Source: Lautropia sp.
Lineage (GTDB): Bacteria > Pseudomonadota > Gammaproteobacteria > Burkholderiales > Burkholderiaceae_E
NCBI GenBank assembly: GCA_030527825.1
Contig: JAUNAC010000001.1
Location: forward strand, 186,001 to 250,000
Direction: 5' to 3'
DNA length: 64,000 nt
Shown: one piece after another, positions 45,273 through 54,285 of the stretch
Layout: the number at the start of each line of letters is the position of its first letter
How positions within the stretch are numbered: position 1 is the stretch's first letter
Translations under genes and position numbers: made by a program
Notes under the pieces: generated by a model
Seen by the model: only the letters and a program-made list of their open reading frames with translations
The model's database searches: none
What the model was told of the DNA's origin: nothing

Positions 45273-45650
45273 GACAACTCGCACCGACCCGCCATCAGGC
45301 GGCCCTGGGCACGATGTCTGCGCCGCCTGACGGACACTCAGCGCGGACGAACTGCGAGCTGCTGCGCCGCCTGCATCCAAAAAAACAACAAAAGCCGCCC
45401 TGCCTGACACCTGAACAGGCAATCCATGACACTCCCTCCGCTGGAAATGTGGGCAGGTGTAACCTATTTTGATAGGCTTGCACACGAAAGATACGGCGCC
45501 TTCTCTGTGTACCCGGAGGCGCTGGCGGGCTGCTGCACGCGTTGATCGCACCCGGCAGCGCCGCATGACCCACGGAACCGCTGTCACCTGTACCAGGCAA
45601 GGCGGCTTCGGATATTTCCACCGGAATTCCCTGCATAACGGACAGGCATC

Positions 45651-48600
45651 ATGGCAGCAAGACTGGATATCTATCGTTCACAGGATGGCGGCATCGAACA
45701 CCTCAAACTCAAGCCTGGCGTCAACCGGGTGCGGGTTGTCCCGGGCCGGCAGTTCCGGCTGCAGGATCTGGGGCAGGAAGCTGAACAGCTGCGCGTGCTG
45801 CAGGTCGATAGTGACCTGGTAATCGAGAACCTGCCAGCGGATGGCAGTGGGGAGGCCACCTCACTCATCCTCGAAGGCTACTACCGGGTCTGCAGTGCAT
45901 CGGATCAGTGTGCCGTGCTCGCCGGGGGCGATGAGCACGTGAGCATTCCGGCTGCTGTGCAGGGCGACGGCGGCGCCGTCCTGCTGGCTGATGTCAGCAC
46001 CAAGCCCCTCGGCGCCCTGTCCGACGGCACCTTCGTGCTCTACGACCCGACCTTTGAAGCGCCCAGCCTGCCGGTGCTGGGCGATGCATCCATCCGGCCG
46101 GTGCTCTACGGGCTGGGCGGCGCTGCCGTCCTCGGCCTGGCCCTGGCCGGCGGTGGGGGTGGCGGTAGCGGCGATGGGCAGGCACCGCAGGGCAACATCT
46201 CACTGACGCTGAAATCGGCCACCACCTTCAATACGCGCTTTCCGACCATCCAGGGAACGGCCCAGCCGGGCTCAGAAGTGCAGGTACGCATCGACACCGA
46301 CGGCGACCAGCACGCCAATGTCACCTACACAACCACCGCGGATAGCAGCGGCAACTGGTCCGTCAATCTGCTCACCGCCCAGCCAAGCAGCGGCACCCTG
46401 CCCGCAGCGGGCCTGTCTGACAGCAACAGCCTCGAAGTCACCGGCAGCCTCCAGGGCGTGCAAAGCACGCTGCCGATCACCACGCTCAGCTTTGACGACA
46501 CCCCACCGGCCAGTGCCACCCTCTCGCCGATCACGGGCGACAACATCATCACCGGCCCCGAAAAGGCGGCCGGCGTGCAAATATCCGGTACCTCCGAAGC
46601 CAACGGCTCAGTGGAACTGAAGATTGGCAACACAACCAAGGTTGTGGCGGTCGGTGCCGACGGCAAATGGAGCGCCACCCTCTCGCCTGCGGAACTGCCT
46701 GCAACCGATGGCCAGTATTCACTGACGGCCACCGCCATCGACGCGGCCGGCAACCGCGGCCCCGCCACCACGGGCAAGATCACGCTGAACACCACCGGTA
46801 AACTGGCTGTCATCGGATTGATCTCGGACGACAACATCATCAATGCCGCCGAAGCAGCGGCACCGGTGAAAGTGTCCGGCACGGCCGAGGCCGGCAGCAA
46901 GGTATCGCTCTGGCTGACCGACAAGGAACATCCACTTGCAGAAGTACAGACCAGCGCCAATGGTGAATGGACCGCCAATGTGCCCCTGCCGACAACGCTG
47001 ACCGATGGCGTCCACACACTGTCCGCCACCACCACCAATAGCCTGGGCAATATCGCCACCAGTGCTCAGGCGTTCACGCTCGACAAAACCCCGCCAACAC
47101 CGGCCACTGGCGTCAAGGTTGAGGGTGGTGACAATGTCATTACCCGGCAGGAAGCCAAAAACGGCGTGAGCCTGAGCGGTTCCGCCGAAGCCGGTGCGAC
47201 CGTCACTGTCTCGATCGCTGGCGGCAAGACCCACACCGCCACGGCCGATGCCAGTGGCACCTGGAAAGTAACCTACACCGATACCGAACTGCCGCTGCCC
47301 ACCGCCCCAGGAGACAACAAGGCGGCCAGCTTCGACATTGTGGTACAGGACGCCGCCGGCAACCAGAGCCCCCACGTGACGCAGCTGGTCACCCTGCAGG
47401 GGCCGCTGCTCGCCACGACAACCCCCACAATCAGTGCTATCACCGGCGACAACATCCTCAATGCAGCTGAAGCCGCCTCGCCCGTGCCCCTGTCCGGCCA
47501 TACTGAAGCGAACGCAAGCGTCAAGGTCACTACCGACACGGCCACCGTCACGACCACCGCCGACGCTGCGGGCAACTGGACGGTTCCGGTCAACCTGGGC
47601 GGCCTGGCTGATGGCCAGCATGCCGTAACAGTTACCGCTACCGCTGCCAACAAGACGGCGGCCAGCGTATCCGTCAACCTGCTCGTGGACAAGACCCCAC
47701 CGGGCCAGGTCACCCATATCACCACCCTCGGCGGTGACACCACCATCAGTGCCGATGAAGCCAAGGGCAACGGCAAGATCAGCTTCTCTGGTGACATGCC
47801 AGCCGGATCCCAGAACACCGACAAGGTGAACGTCACCTGGGGCGGCAAGACCGAAACCGCCACCGTGACGGGCAACAAATGGAACGTGGACTTCGACCAT
47901 GCCACGCTGCCGACGGTGACGGCAGGCCAGAAAGCCATAGCCAATGTCGAGGTCACCGTACAGGATCAGGCGGGCAACACCGGTGCCAAGGCGGCGCAGG
48001 CGATCACCATCGAAAGTGCCGTCGTGCCAAGCACTGCGCCCACGGTGAACCCGATCACCGGAGACGACCGGATCAACAAAGCCGAAAGCATGCAGCTGCA
48101 GGAGATCGGCGGCAAGGCTCAGGCCGGTGCCCTGATCAATGTGCAGATAAACGCCCAGGACAAAGCCACCGCCACTGCCGGCGCCGACGGCAGCTGGGCA
48201 ACCAAAATCGACTTTTCCAAAATCACCGATGGCTCCCACCCGTTCCTGGTCACCGCTACGCTGCCCGGTGGTACGGCCTCCCCTGCGGTAACCCATACGG
48301 TCATCGTCGACAAGACTCCACCTGACAAACCGAAGAACATCCAGTCCACCGACGGGATCGACATCTCGGCTGCCGCCGCTGCCGATGGCGTCGGTTTTAC
48401 TGGCACCGCCGAGGCTGGCAGCACCGTCACGGCAAAATGGCATGGCAACACCGTTCCCGTCATGACCAAAGCAGACGGCAGCTGGAGCATTACGATCGGG
48501 GCTGCCGATATGCCCAAGCCGGCCGCAGGGGCCAAGGTCACCAGCACACTCTCGGTCACGGCCACTGACGCTGCCGGCAACGCCAGTGACCCTGGCGAAC

Positions 48601-49367
48601 TGACCGTCACCATCAATGGCGCCCCCCTGCCCGTCAACAATGCCCTCCCCCAGAACACCACCCGGAGTGCCATAACCGACGCCTCAGACAACGTTGCCAA
48701 TAGCGCTGGCCATGACAACACGCCAGGCGCCAATCCCATCGCCAAGTACACCAACCTGAAATTCGACGGACATGACAGCCACATCATCACCGCAGCAGAG
48801 GCCAAGGATGGGCTGACGATCAGTGGTGATGCCTCACCTGATACGCACGTGGATGTTACGCTGGACGGGAGCACCGCAACGGCAACGACCGATGCCGATG
48901 GCCACTGGTCAACCACCATCCAGACCCTACCGGCTGCCACCACCAACCCGTCATCCTTCGCGGTTGACATCACCCTTCGGGACGGCACGGGCCAGAAATC
49001 ACAAACATGGAATGAAACCGTCCAGCTGGAAGCCGAAAACCAGGTGTCTGCAGCAGCTCCAGGCAGCGCGTCTCCCGCCGCCGGAGCCGTCGTCGACCCC
49101 ACCGGAACAACCCATGCTGGGAACGCAGCGGCAGGCCAGACGCTGGAAAGCACCCGCTCCAGTGCCGGGACGCAACCTTCTGCGCTGCTGGCGCAGACGC
49201 TGGCCGGGCACAGCGATACCCTGGCCGCGTCGGGGGATGGCAACACAGCCGCGACACCGGCGCCGGGCGAAAGCAGCACCGTCCAGAGCATCAGCCCTAG
49301 CAGCACACTGGACACGCTGCTGGGTACCCAGCAGCCATGGGAAACAGCCGCCTACCCGACGCTGTAA
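45651..49367 (+). CDS. Ig-like repeat envelope protein, paralogue 3 (largest)
   Basis: 1238 residues. N-terminal domain: GVNRVRVVPGRQFRLQDLG, LRVLQVDSDLVIENLPADG, LEGYYRVCSASDQCAVLAGG, GALSDGTFVLYDP; then the hinge GLGGAAVLGLALAGGGGGGS at ~165-185. Nine Ig-like repeats of ~85-105 residues follow, most opening DKTPP or ITGDNI/ILNAAEA and carrying AEAGSxV and GADGKWSA-type strands. Its end, STLDTLLGTQQPWETAAYPT, resembles the paralogue 2 tail. No RTX motifs or cleavable signal seen. The 378-bp gap before it has a hairpin (45402-45422) but no gene. It converges with the OmpA-like gene. Confidence 0.8.
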   Translation: MAARLDIYRSQDGGIEHLKLKPGVNRVRVVPGRQFRLQDLGQEAEQLRVLQVDSDLVIENLPADGSGEATSLILEGYYRVCSASDQCAVLAGGDEHVSIPAAVQGDGGAVLLADVSTKPLGALSDGTFVLYDPTFEAPSLPVLGDASIRPVLYGLGGAAVLGLALAGGGGGGSGDGQAPQGNISLTLKSATTFNTRFPTIQGTAQPGSEVQVRIDTDGDQHANVTYTTTADSSGNWSVNLLTAQPSSGTLPAAGLSDSNSLEVTGSLQGVQSTLPITTLSFDDTPPASATLSPITGDNIITGPEKAAGVQISGTSEANGSVELKIGNTTKVVAVGADGKWSATLSPAELPATDGQYSLTATAIDAAGNRGPATTGKITLNTTGKLAVIGLISDDNIINAAEAAAPVKVSGTAEAGSKVSLWLTDKEHPLAEVQTSANGEWTANVPLPTTLTDGVHTLSATTTNSLGNIATSAQAFTLDKTPPTPATGVKVEGGDNVITRQEAKNGVSLSGSAEAGATVTVSIAGGKTHTATADASGTWKVTYTDTELPLPTAPGDNKAASFDIVVQDAAGNQSPHVTQLVTLQGPLLATTTPTISAITGDNILNAAEAASPVPLSGHTEANASVKVTTDTATVTTTADAAGNWTVPVNLGGLADGQHAVTVTATAANKTAASVSVNLLVDKTPPGQVTHITTLGGDTTISADEAKGNGKISFSGDMPAGSQNTDKVNVTWGGKTETATVTGNKWNVDFDHATLPTVTAGQKAIANVEVTVQDQAGNTGAKAAQAITIESAVVPSTAPTVNPITGDDRINKAESMQLQEIGGKAQAGALINVQINAQDKATATAGADGSWATKIDFSKITDGSHPFLVTATLPGGTASPAVTHTVIVDKTPPDKPKNIQSTDGIDISAAAAADGVGFTGTAEAGSTVTAKWHGNTVPVMTKADGSWSITIGAADMPKPAAGAKVTSTLSVTATDAAGNASDPGELTVTINGAPLPVNNALPQNTTRSAITDASDNVANSAGHDNTPGANPIAKYTNLKFDGHDSHIITAAEAKDGLTISGDASPDTHVDVTLDGSTATATTDADGHWSTTIQTLPAATTNPSSFAVDITLRDGTGQKSQTWNETVQLEAENQVSAAAPGSASPAAGAVVDPTGTTHAGNAAAGQTLESTRSSAGTQPSALLAQTLAGHSDTLAASGDGNTAATPAPGESSTVQSISPSSTLDTLLGTQQPWETAAYPTL

Positions 49368-49445
49368 TCCAGATGATTCCGGCTGGGGCCAGGGGCCCTG
49401 GCCATCGCGGACACGGCATGAAAAAGCCGTGGATGACAGCGACGG

Positions 49446-50915
49446 TCAGCCGACGATGATATCGACCCGGCGGGCACGCTGCAGAATCGCCTTATCAACG
49501 TGCGTCCTTTCCCGCACCTGTCCGGCGCCGATGATCGTGATTCGGGCAGACGAAAAGCCCCCTTCGCGAATGGCTGCAGCCACGGCCCGGGCCCGCCGCT
49601 CGGAGAGCGTCTTGTTATAGGCCGCGGCATAACGCGGATCGGCATGACCCGTCACACGCACCCGGGCGGTACGCCCCAGACAGCTCCCCAGCCGCTGCAG
49701 GCGTCGGCTTTCGGCCAGCGACAGATTGGCACTGCCAGAGACAAAAAACACTGGAGAAGCCAGGCGCTTGAGCGAAACCGGGCAGTTGCCTGCACTTTTC
49801 TGGGCAATGTCGCGGGCGGCAGTCCGGTTGGAACGATCATTCTCGCGGCCACGATGCCGGCCTCTGGCGGTAGGCGCATCGGCCAGCCAGCGCCCATTCC
49901 CTGCCGGGGCAGACCGCGCACCACTGCCTGATGCCCGGGCCCCCCCGCTGCCGGCGGGCGTTCCTCCCGAGCCTGCCACGGGCAAGGCGGCGCCCGGCTG
50001 GGCGGCCGCGCCGCCTGGCTGGACCCGATAGCCCGACGGCACCTGGGCGCGGATCAGGGCAAGCGTCTCCTGGGCCTGGGCTGGCGTGCCCTTACCACTG
50101 ACCACCTCCACCACATCGCCCCGCACACGCAGTTCACTGATGTTACGTTCACGCATCAGCGCTACCAGGGCGATAAGCTGCGGTTCCCAGCGGGCAGCCG
50201 CATGGCCATCCACATGGCCCAGGCGCAGAGCACCGTCTACCGGAGCACCGCGCGCCCCCAAGCGGATGGCGTTCATCCACTGGTTGCGGGTATCGTCATC
50301 GGGCACCGTACCCGACAGACGGATTCCCCGGGTCGGATCCTGCACGAAAACGAACGACAGTGGGCCGGGCAACTCGATCATGGCATTGCCCCGGGCGGGC
50401 GCCGGCGCAGACGCATCCTGGCCGGTAGCCATCAAGGACTCACCAGCTGGCAACACCGGCCCCACCGCATCCCGCGTTGCAGCCGCTGTGGCCGCCTCCC
50501 CGTTCCGGGCGCCAGGCCGGGCAGCCTCGCGCGCCGCCAGATCAGTCATGGACTCGCCAGCGGTAATGCCCTCCCCCACCGAGGAACGCTGAAAATCTCT
50601 GCCTGGCGCCAGCCCCGCCCGTTCAGCACGCGCCCCGGTAGCGGGCCCGTCACCAGCCGCAGCCGGCCCCCGGCCTGCTTTATCAGCCGCCGATGGCAGG
50701 CCGGCAGCCGGGAAGGCAACCGCTTCAGTATGGGTATGCGCAGCCTGCGCGCGTTCCTGCTGCGCCGATGACGGGGTATGCCCTTCGCCATCACCTCCCT
50801 CATGCAGGCCGAACAGCGTCAGCAACAGCAGGAATAGGAGCAGGATGCCCACCTTCACCGAGGTGAAGCGGCGCACAGACTCGGGCGGATGCAGTGGCGA
50901 AGGCGCTGATGACAT
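49446..50915 (-). CDS. Membrane-anchored OmpA-like peptidoglycan-binding protein
   Basis: 489 residues. A short cytoplasmic start, then one membrane helix (VKVGILLLFLLLLTLFGL, ~residues 21-40) puts the rest in the periplasm. A long Ala/Gly/Pro-rich linker (~45-170) leads to a BON-like domain (SFVFVQDPTRGIRLSGTVPD, ISELRVRGDVVEVVSG), another linker, and a C-terminal OmpA domain with VRVTGHADPRYAAAYNKTLS and ERRARAVAAAIREGG. It would tether the inner membrane to peptidoglycan, as MotB or TolR-like proteins do. Second gene of an operon with the coiled-coil protein, facing the Ig-like genes. Confidence 0.8.
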   Translation of the reverse strand: MSSAPSPLHPPESVRRFTSVKVGILLLFLLLLTLFGLHEGGDGEGHTPSSAQQERAQAAHTHTEAVAFPAAGLPSAADKAGRGPAAAGDGPATGARAERAGLAPGRDFQRSSVGEGITAGESMTDLAAREAARPGARNGEAATAAATRDAVGPVLPAGESLMATGQDASAPAPARGNAMIELPGPLSFVFVQDPTRGIRLSGTVPDDDTRNQWMNAIRLGARGAPVDGALRLGHVDGHAAARWEPQLIALVALMRERNISELRVRGDVVEVVSGKGTPAQAQETLALIRAQVPSGYRVQPGGAAAQPGAALPVAGSGGTPAGSGGARASGSGARSAPAGNGRWLADAPTARGRHRGRENDRSNRTAARDIAQKSAGNCPVSLKRLASPVFFVSGSANLSLAESRRLQRLGSCLGRTARVRVTGHADPRYAAAYNKTLSERRARAVAAAIREGGFSSARITIIGAGQVRERTHVDKAILQRARRVDIIVG

Positions 50916-50953
50916 GGCGTTTCTGCGTCAATGACGGGCGAGTCGGTGACAGA

Positions 50954-52345
50954 TCAGGCGGGGTAATGCGGGTCAGTGCCCTCGCCGGCCGACACGGACT
51001 CCGGCGTGGCCGGCTCTGGTCGTAACACATCGGCAGAGCCAGCCGCACGACGGTTGACAAAAACCGGAGCCAGCGGGCCGGCTGGGCCGTCTTCATACTC
51101 ATCACCCGCATCAGGCTCCCACACCACAGACTGCTGGTCGAGCGTGGCTTCCACACCATCATCGCTGGCTGCCGAACCATCGCCCTGACCAGCCTGTAGC
51201 GCAACATCCACCGCCATGGGCACACCCTCTGCAACAGATGACCCGCTGGCCTCATCGACCATCACGCTGTTTGCTGATGCGTTGGCCGCGCTGCCTGCCT
51301 GAGCATCTTCTGCCTGGGTCATGGGTGGTGACTCATCCGCCCGATCAGCGGATGACGCCGCCCCTGCCAGTGGCTCGTTCACAGATCCCTCAGGCGGTTG
51401 CGGCGCGGTCTGTCCCTGACGGATGGCTGCCAGCAGGTGCTCGGCCACGTGCTCACGCTGCTCCCCATTGAGCTCGGCCTGAAGCTGATCCAGCCCCACC
51501 CAGTCTTCTGCCAGCAGCATGCTGGCCTGCTCCGCCCAGCTCATCGGATTGGCCAGTGCCAGCCTTGGCCCCGCACGCTCCATCAACCGGGTCAACTCAC
51601 CAACCGGTGTTTCGGCCAACCGCTCAAAACTGCGGATACCCGCCTCCTGCAACAATTCGGCCACCTGCTCATCGATGCCGACTAGCGCCTGCAGGCGGTC
51701 ATGACCATCGGCCGTGTAGTAATGCTGGCGCAGCAGATGTTTTGTCGCAGCGAATCCGGCGGCATCACGGGCCATGCGGCTCGCATGATAGTTGACAGAC
51801 GCCTCCCGGTCGGCAACCTCATGCTCCCGGCTGAGAATGCGGGCCTCCCAGCTTTGCATGGCCTCTTCCCGGTTACTGACAACCGCCATGCGCCGTCCCA
51901 GCTCCTGCTCGGTGCTCTCCAGCGTGTCGATGCGGCGGCTGTAATTGATTTCCTTGCTCCGAAGCTGCTCACCCCGGCTGGCGATCTCCTTGTCCCGCTC
52001 GTTCAGGGCCAGACCCATCCGGTCCAGATCTGCCCGCCGCTTCTCAATAGCCTGCTCGACACGACTCAAGTCATCGGAACGCTCTTCAACACGGCGCGCC
52101 TGCTGCAGCAATTCGGCATCGCGGCTGGCCAGCGATGCCTGCAGATCGGCCATTTCCCCTTCCCGCAACCGGAGCGCAGACTGCCGGTGTCCGAGCTCTG
52201 TCTGCTGTGCTTCCAGGGTGGCTTCCTGCCGGGCCAGCGCCTCGGCCTCGTCCTGGGCTTTCTTGCGCCAGTACAGAAAGTCAATGGCGAATTCAATAGC
52301 CCAGCCAATCAGCAGGCCAAGGACAAGCCAACCCAGTGCATTCAT
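50954..52345 (-). CDS. Membrane-anchored coiled-coil protein with helix-hairpin-helix domain
   Basis: 463 residues. An N-terminal helix (MNALGWLVLGLLIGWAIEFA) anchors it; residues ~30-190 form a long charged coiled coil (ERSDDLSRVEQAIEKRRADL). At ~205-275, DGHDRLQALVGIDEQVAELL, AGIRSFERLAETPVGELTRL and MSWAEQASMLLAEDW resemble the helix-hairpin-helix module found in proteins annotated as flap-endonuclease-1-like; no nuclease residues are evident. The last ~170 residues are acidic and disordered. The module probably sits in the cytoplasm. Transcribed just upstream of the OmpA-like gene (38-bp gap). Function unknown. Confidence 0.75.
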   Translation of the reverse strand: MNALGWLVLGLLIGWAIEFAIDFLYWRKKAQDEAEALARQEATLEAQQTELGHRQSALRLREGEMADLQASLASRDAELLQQARRVEERSDDLSRVEQAIEKRRADLDRMGLALNERDKEIASRGEQLRSKEINYSRRIDTLESTEQELGRRMAVVSNREEAMQSWEARILSREHEVADREASVNYHASRMARDAAGFAATKHLLRQHYYTADGHDRLQALVGIDEQVAELLQEAGIRSFERLAETPVGELTRLMERAGPRLALANPMSWAEQASMLLAEDWVGLDQLQAELNGEQREHVAEHLLAAIRQGQTAPQPPEGSVNEPLAGAASSADRADESPPMTQAEDAQAGSAANASANSVMVDEASGSSVAEGVPMAVDVALQAGQGDGSAASDDGVEATLDQQSVVWEPDAGDEYEDGPAGPLAPVFVNRRAAGSADVLRPEPATPESVSAGEGTDPHYPA

Positions 52346-52427
52346 GCGAAAGAGCCTCCGAACCCGTGCGTTGCCAGTAGAGCGGGTTTCAGGTGGATAC
52401 GGAATGGGAAACCGGATGCTGGCGGCA

Positions 52428-53105
52428 TCAGGCGGCCAGTAACTGCTTCAGATCACTGACAATGTCACCGACGGGGTCAGTGTAGCGCACCAGCAGCCGC
52501 AACTTGCCATTTTTATCAATAACATAGGATGCCGCGGTATGGTCAAGCGTGTAGCTGGAGCCATCCTGATTCGGTACCTTCTGAAAAAAGACGCGAAATT
52601 CACGCGCAGCCTTTTTCGTGGCCGGCAGATCACCCCGCAACGCGATGAAAGATGGATCAAAGGAGTGCACATAAGCCTGCAGCACCTCGGGCGTGTCGCG
52701 CTCGGGATCCAGCGTCACAAAGACTACCGCCAGCCGCTCGCCCTGGGGCCCCAGGGCGTCCCGGATCTCCTTGGCCTTCAACAGCGTTGTGGGGCAGATG
52801 TCCGGGCACTGGGTAAAACCGAAAAACAACAGTACCACTCGCCCGTGGAAGTCCTTCAGCGTCACGGCCTTGCCGGTGCTGGCATCGGTCAGCGCCAGCT
52901 CCTGACCATAATCGGCTCCCTGCAGGTCGGTGGACTTGAAATGCATCTGCTTCTCTTCGGTACAGGCCGACAGGGCAGCCAGCGCCCCCCCGGCGCCTAG
53001 CCACAGGGCCGTGGTCGGTGCGAACGAAACCAGCAGACGCCGGCGTGGTTGCGAAGGAAGGCTCGGAGCAGACAGCGGCCCCTTGGAAGCAACGGTTGTT
53101 TTCAT
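52428..53105 (-). CDS. SCO1/SenC/PrrC-family copper chaperone for cytochrome oxidase
   Basis: 225 residues from the ATG at 53105. The N-terminus ends in a lipobox-like LAALSAC. The thioredoxin-like domain has the copper-binding CPDICP in LLFFGFTQCPDICPTTLLKA and the third ligand histidine in YTLDHTAASYVIDKNG. It delivers copper to the CuA site of subunit II of aa3-type oxidase in the periplasm. Last gene of the bioC-hairpin-ctaA-ctaB-sco run. Confidence 0.92.
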   Translation of the reverse strand: MKTTVASKGPLSAPSLPSQPRRRLLVSFAPTTALWLGAGGALAALSACTEEKQMHFKSTDLQGADYGQELALTDASTGKAVTLKDFHGRVVLLFFGFTQCPDICPTTLLKAKEIRDALGPQGERLAVVFVTLDPERDTPEVLQAYVHSFDPSFIALRGDLPATKKAAREFRVFFQKVPNQDGSSYTLDHTAASYVIDKNGKLRLLVRYTDPVGDIVSDLKQLLAA

Positions 53106-53207
53106 GGCCCGGAGGAAAGCGTGATCAGCGCGGCAGACAGACTCCGCGCCAGACATCGGAAGGAGATGTTAACGCAGGACTGGCTCGCCATGATGCCGGA
53201 TGATGCG

Positions 53208-54107
53208 TCAGAGATAATGGTCGAGCAACAGCGTGCCGAACAGCAGCGCCAGGTACAGTATGGAATAGCCGAAAGTCTTGCGTGACAGTGCGTCGGAGTA
53301 GCGACGCCAGATCTGCCAGGCGAGAAACAGGAAAAGCGCATCCAGCACCGCGGCACTGACCAGATAGAACAGACCGCTCATGCCAATGACGTAAGGCAGC
53401 AATGTGACCACCGTCAGCAGCACGGTATAGAGCAGTACATTCAGGCGTGTAAAACGTGCCCCGTGGGTCACCGGCAACATGGGCAACCCGGAGCGCCGGT
53501 AGTCTGCCGCGCGATACAGCGCCAACGCCCAGAAATGTGGCGGCGTCCAGACAAAGATGATCAGGAACAGCACCACGGCCGGTGCAGTGATTTCATCGGT
53601 CACGGCCACCCAGCCCAAGAGCGGCGGCATGGCCCCAGAAGCCCCCCCAATGACGATATTCTGGGGCGTGCGGGGCTTGAGCAGGACGGTATAGACCAGC
53701 GCATAGGCCACGAACGTTGCGATGGTCAGCACCATCGTCAGTGAATTGACGAACAGGCCCAGAATCAGGGCCCCCAACGTGCCCAGCGACAGCGCCAGAC
53801 CCATCATGCCCACATGGCTGACCTCGCCGCGGGCCGAACCACGATGGGCGGTACGCCACATCACGGCATCAATACCCCGCTCAATGGAGCAATTCAGCAC
53901 AAAACCGGCAGCAGCCAGCAAGCCGATGCCGACCGTGCCGGCCAGCAGAATGCGCCATGGCACGGTTTCACCCTGAGGCGTTGCCATGAACATGCCGATC
54001 ATGGCACAAAAAACCGCCAACAGAACAATCCGCGGCTTTGTCAGCAACCAGTACTGACGGACGACACGACGCAGAGAGGGATGACGGGTGGCAGATAGGG
54101 AGAGCAC
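53208..54107 (-). CDS. ctaB: Protohaem IX farnesyltransferase (haem O synthase)
   Basis: 299 residues, nine or so membrane helices, UbiA family. The conserved prenyl-diphosphate/Mg site is in [20 protein letters not shown], and [20 protein letters not shown] is the usual start. It attaches farnesyl to haem B to make haem O, the substrate of CtaA upstream. The likely start codon is GTG at 54107. Gap to ctaA is 178 bp. Confidence 0.94.
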   Translation of the reverse strand: MLSLSATRHPSLRRVVRQYWLLTKPRIVLLAVFCAMIGMFMATPQGETVPWRILLAGTVGIGLLAAAGFVLNCSIERGIDAVMWRTAHRGSARGEVSHVGMMGLALSLGTLGALILGLFVNSLTMVLTIATFVAYALVYTVLLKPRTPQNIVIGGASGAMPPLLGWVAVTDEITAPAVVLFLIIFVWTPPHFWALALYRAADYRRSGLPMLPVTHGARFTRLNVLLYTVLLTVVTLLPYVIGMSGLFYLVSAAVLDALFLFLAWQIWRRYSDALSRKTFGYSILYLALLFGTLLLDHYL

Positions 54108-54285
54108 AGCAGCAATTCAGATCGTTACAGCCAGGCAACCGACGTACGGCGGCAGCCAACGGCGAAACAGAAAACACCCCAGAGACAGCATGACGAGGAC
54201 GCTGGCCAGACAGCAGACGCCCATGACTGGCCTGATGCCCCCCGGCAGGGGCGCCACAATCGGCACAATCGGCAGGTCGGCCAGG

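Noticed and set aside
44324-48443. Long - strand frames (337, 386 and 574 residues) opposite the Ig-like genes
   Set aside because: Low-complexity and repeat-coding DNA stays open in antisense; products are Gly/Ser/Arg or Val/Ala runs with no family signature.
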